NCBI RefSeq assembly: GCF_043290135.1
Contig: NC_134710.1
Span: forward strand, 462,745,376-462,809,375
Direction of reading: 5' to 3'
Origin: Rhipicephalus microplus
Lineage: Eukaryota > Arthropoda > Arachnida > Ixodida > Ixodidae
Length of the DNA stretch: 64,000 bases
Position 1 is the first letter of the stretch. Each line of letters begins with the position of its first letter. The notes below the pieces were generated by a model that had not been told where the DNA came from, did no database searches, and was given only the letters and a program-made list of their open reading frames with translations. The position numbers and the translations under genes are program-made. Shown here in pieces: positions 62,093 through 64,000 of this stretch.

Positions 62093-62690
62093 TTAACCCC
62101 GCAGGGGCGTGGGCGCAAGTTGGCGTTTGGTGCGTAGAAACACAACGGACCCGAGCTAATGGGGGAGGGTGGGGGGTTTCCGACTCCCTCCCACGCTTAG
62201 CCGTACGTGGCTGAGCCGTGTCCGAAAAAAGGGGATCTTGGGGGTAGAGCCGATGCCGGGTGATTGGATTTTTAAGGCCCCCCGGGGGAGGCAACTCACC
62301 CTTTTGGCCTCGGCTTCACGAAGACGGCACCCCTGGGCTGAGCCACCCAGGGAAAATCGGCAGTCGCCTTTTCCTATCTCTGTCACCGTACATCTTCGTC
62401 TTTATCCTGTGTACTCCTCCTGTCGGCAAGGATTAACCTTGTGTGGCTAACCACCCTGACTGAGTTAAGCCAACTTAGGGTTAGTCGTGGTATACAGCTG
62501 GTGTGGGCAGGTCTTGCACGTGAGCTCCTGTCCCGTCCACTCGTTGGGCTCCCTGAAAGGCGCTTGCTACTGCGGCTGAAGCAAGTACAAACTAGATGGA
62601 CTCTCCACTCTTTACACTTGATCGCCACCCTCAAACGAGGACACGCACCGATGTAACAGCGAAGATCTTCACTAAACCAAATGCACATTT
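62093..62690 (+). promoter_or_regulatory. 5' UTR of copy V
   Basis: Same blocks as copies A and C: GGACCCGAGCTAATGGGGGA, CACCCCTGGGCTGAGCCACC, a pyrimidine tract near 62370-62415 and TCGGCAAGGATTAACCTTG. Confidence 0.7.
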
Positions 62691-62699
62691 TTAAGATTC

Positions 62700-63560
62700 C
62701 ACGTGGTTCAGCGAGCACGTAGAAAGAACAGCGAGATATGTTTCTCCCTTCAAAGTATCCAGAACCCTAACTGATACCTTAGGGCAAGAATGCAAAAGCA
62801 AGAAAGTAGCCAATGTTGACCTTTTGGAAGCACTCTACAAGCACCAGTACGAGAACCCTTCAAAAATAACTGCCTTCGAAGACATTCCAGTATCAATTAC
62901 ACCTCACCGATCACTAAACACAGTCCGAGGCGTTTTTTTTACGGTGACTTCTAATATGAGACTAAAAAAAAGTCCTAAATCAACTGAAGGACCAAGACGT
63001 CACATATGTGTATATAATAAAAATCAACCGAGAAAACAAAGAAATAGAAACAAAGCACTTCGTACTCGCATTCACATCAAGCATACTACTAGGGACTGTG
63101 GAAGTTTGACACATCACGCTCAAACTACGCCCATACATACCAAATCCACAACGCTGCTTTAAATGGCAATGATACGGCCACGGCTCACGAAGCTGCAGAA
63201 GCAAAACCACATGTGCTAAGTCTGCCTCCCACTAACACACTTCCCAAAACTGCAAAGTGGAACCACACTATAGCGTGAACTGCGAGAGTAGTCATCCTGC
63301 TTACTCGCGTGCTTGTCCTACATTAAACATAATAAAAGCATTGTTACTCTCAAAATTAACGTAAACATTAGCTTCAGAGAAGAGCGGAAGCGTCTTTCGT
63401 TGATGGAAAGTAGAAAATATTCCGTTGTGCTGCAACAGGGTACGGCAACACAGCGGTCTTCCGCGCCTGCTCAGGGGACACCTAGTGACGCTGGAACAGA
63501 GCATCTAGCACCCTAAGTGGACGCAGCTCCCGCTGCACCTCTACATCAAACTCAGGCTGT
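62700..63560 (+). pseudogene. ORF1 of copy V, degraded
   Basis: Pieces match copy C ORF1: ITPHRSLNTVRGV (about 62896-62934), then frame changes. The zinc-knuckle region (about 63150-63320) has lost several Cys codons, and only GHGSRSCRSKT-like and YSVNCESSHPAYSRAC-like phrases can be read. KINVNISFREERKRLS (about 63352-63399) matches the segment after the knuckles. Not functional. Confidence 0.6.
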
Positions 63561-63802
63561 GAGAACCCCAGGATCAGCGAGCCTCAAGGCCTCTCTCCAC
63601 GCGGCGATGCTAAATGCGGAGAAATCCGTACGATCGGGACGGACGTCCATCATGTCAGGCGATGCGATGCACACGAGTCAGAATAGTCCTGGAACACCGA
63701 AGTCAGAACGACGGCGGGGTTCCTTGGATCGGAAAAAAGACAAGACCAGAATCACTGGGCCTGAAAAGAAAACAGGTTTTTACACTTTGCATAAAATACA
63801 AC

Positions 63803-64000
63803 ATGAATTTCATATACTGGAACTCCAGCTGGGTGACTGCAAAGCCTATACTACACAATGGATATATTCTAGCCACCTTTTCACCAGAGTCTTGTGTTCA
63901 CAAGAAATGAATTTAAGTCTTAAACATGGAAACATCTTGCAAAACTATAGTGCGTTTCGGCGCGCTCGAGATCAGGCAAGTAGGCTCTCAGGTAATAGTG
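63803..64000 (+). pseudogene. ORF2 start of copy V, partial
   Basis: ATG 63803 opens MNFIYWNSSW, which aligns with the start of ORF2 in copies A and C (QWNISGLLRNLDD). The reading is broken almost at once, and the rest lies outside the window. Confidence 0.45.

Larger units (their letters stand above)
62093..64000 (+). mobile_element. I-like non-LTR retrotransposon, copy V, runs off the window
   Basis: The leader begins with the family 5' end (TTAACCCCGCAGGGGCGTGG, GCGTTTGGTGCGTAG) and is followed by ORF1 and the first codons of ORF2 near 63803. The 5' end is complete, so the element may be full length outside the window. Confidence 0.75.

Overview
The window reads as nuclear DNA of a hard tick (Ixodidae, probably a metastriate such as Rhipicephalus, Dermacentor or Haemaphysalis). 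The main clue is several copies of a tRNA-headed SINE with the conserved body and (ATCA)n tail of the tick Ruka family. A dense mix of non-LTR retrotransposons, a Penelope-like element and a Gypsy element also fits. There is no operon structure, rRNA or CRISPR array. Most of the window is transposable-element sequence of different ages, much of it nested. Clade names here come from motif recognition and were not checked by searches.

Layout. 1-7.2 kb: the 5' end of an L1/CR1-type element on the minus strand (ORF1 with a 2A-like motif and a repeated 5' UTR unit), split by a 5.5-kb I-like element (copy A) with a 13-bp target-site duplication (TSD), then a small MITE. 7.5-14.15 kb: I-like copy B, interrupted by a second RNase-H LINE that is itself interrupted by a CR1/L2-like LINE. 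14.8-17.9 kb: a SINE followed by an RTE element with a 12-bp TSD. 18.4-19.6 kb: a Penelope-like fragment with a GIY-YIG domain and inverted arms. 19.7-22.0 kb: coding-like exons, including a THAP remnant. 22.5-23.65 kb: an orphan 5' UTR of the I-like family. 23.7-25.65 kb: a tRNA-linked repeat, a LINE 3' end and tRNA-like units. 26.7-30.8 kb: a SINE, two decayed LINEs, I-like copy D and a GATA microsatellite. 34.8-35.1 kb: a second SINE type carrying a 107-bp TA run. 36.7-39.5 kb: a CR1/L2-like LINE on the minus strand. 42.0-47.95 kb: a Gypsy element on the minus strand with LTRs that match by eye. 48.9-57.2 kb: an RNase-H LINE (called T here) split by I-like copy C and by a minus-strand SINE. 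62.1 kb to the end: the 5' part of I-like copy V.

Host signal. Two minus-strand exons look like consecutive 3' exons of an SLC22/organic-cation-transporter-like MFS gene: 60561-60655 (EMYPTQVR and RVGAIAAPF) and 32587-32757 (last membrane span, LPET, stop). Splice phases match, so 32.8-60.6 kb would be one intron of about 27.8 kb filled with transposons. Inside it, at 48.24-48.45 kb, lies a TATA box plus an exon encoding a clean signal peptide with a splice donor, possibly the first exon of a secreted-protein gene. A small cysteine-containing ORF lies at 31.3-31.6 kb.

Nearly all mobile-element ORFs are broken. The exception is the Gypsy element: gag and pol have all catalytic motifs, the LTRs match, and PBS-like and PPT sites and a 4-bp TSD are present, so it is the youngest insertion.
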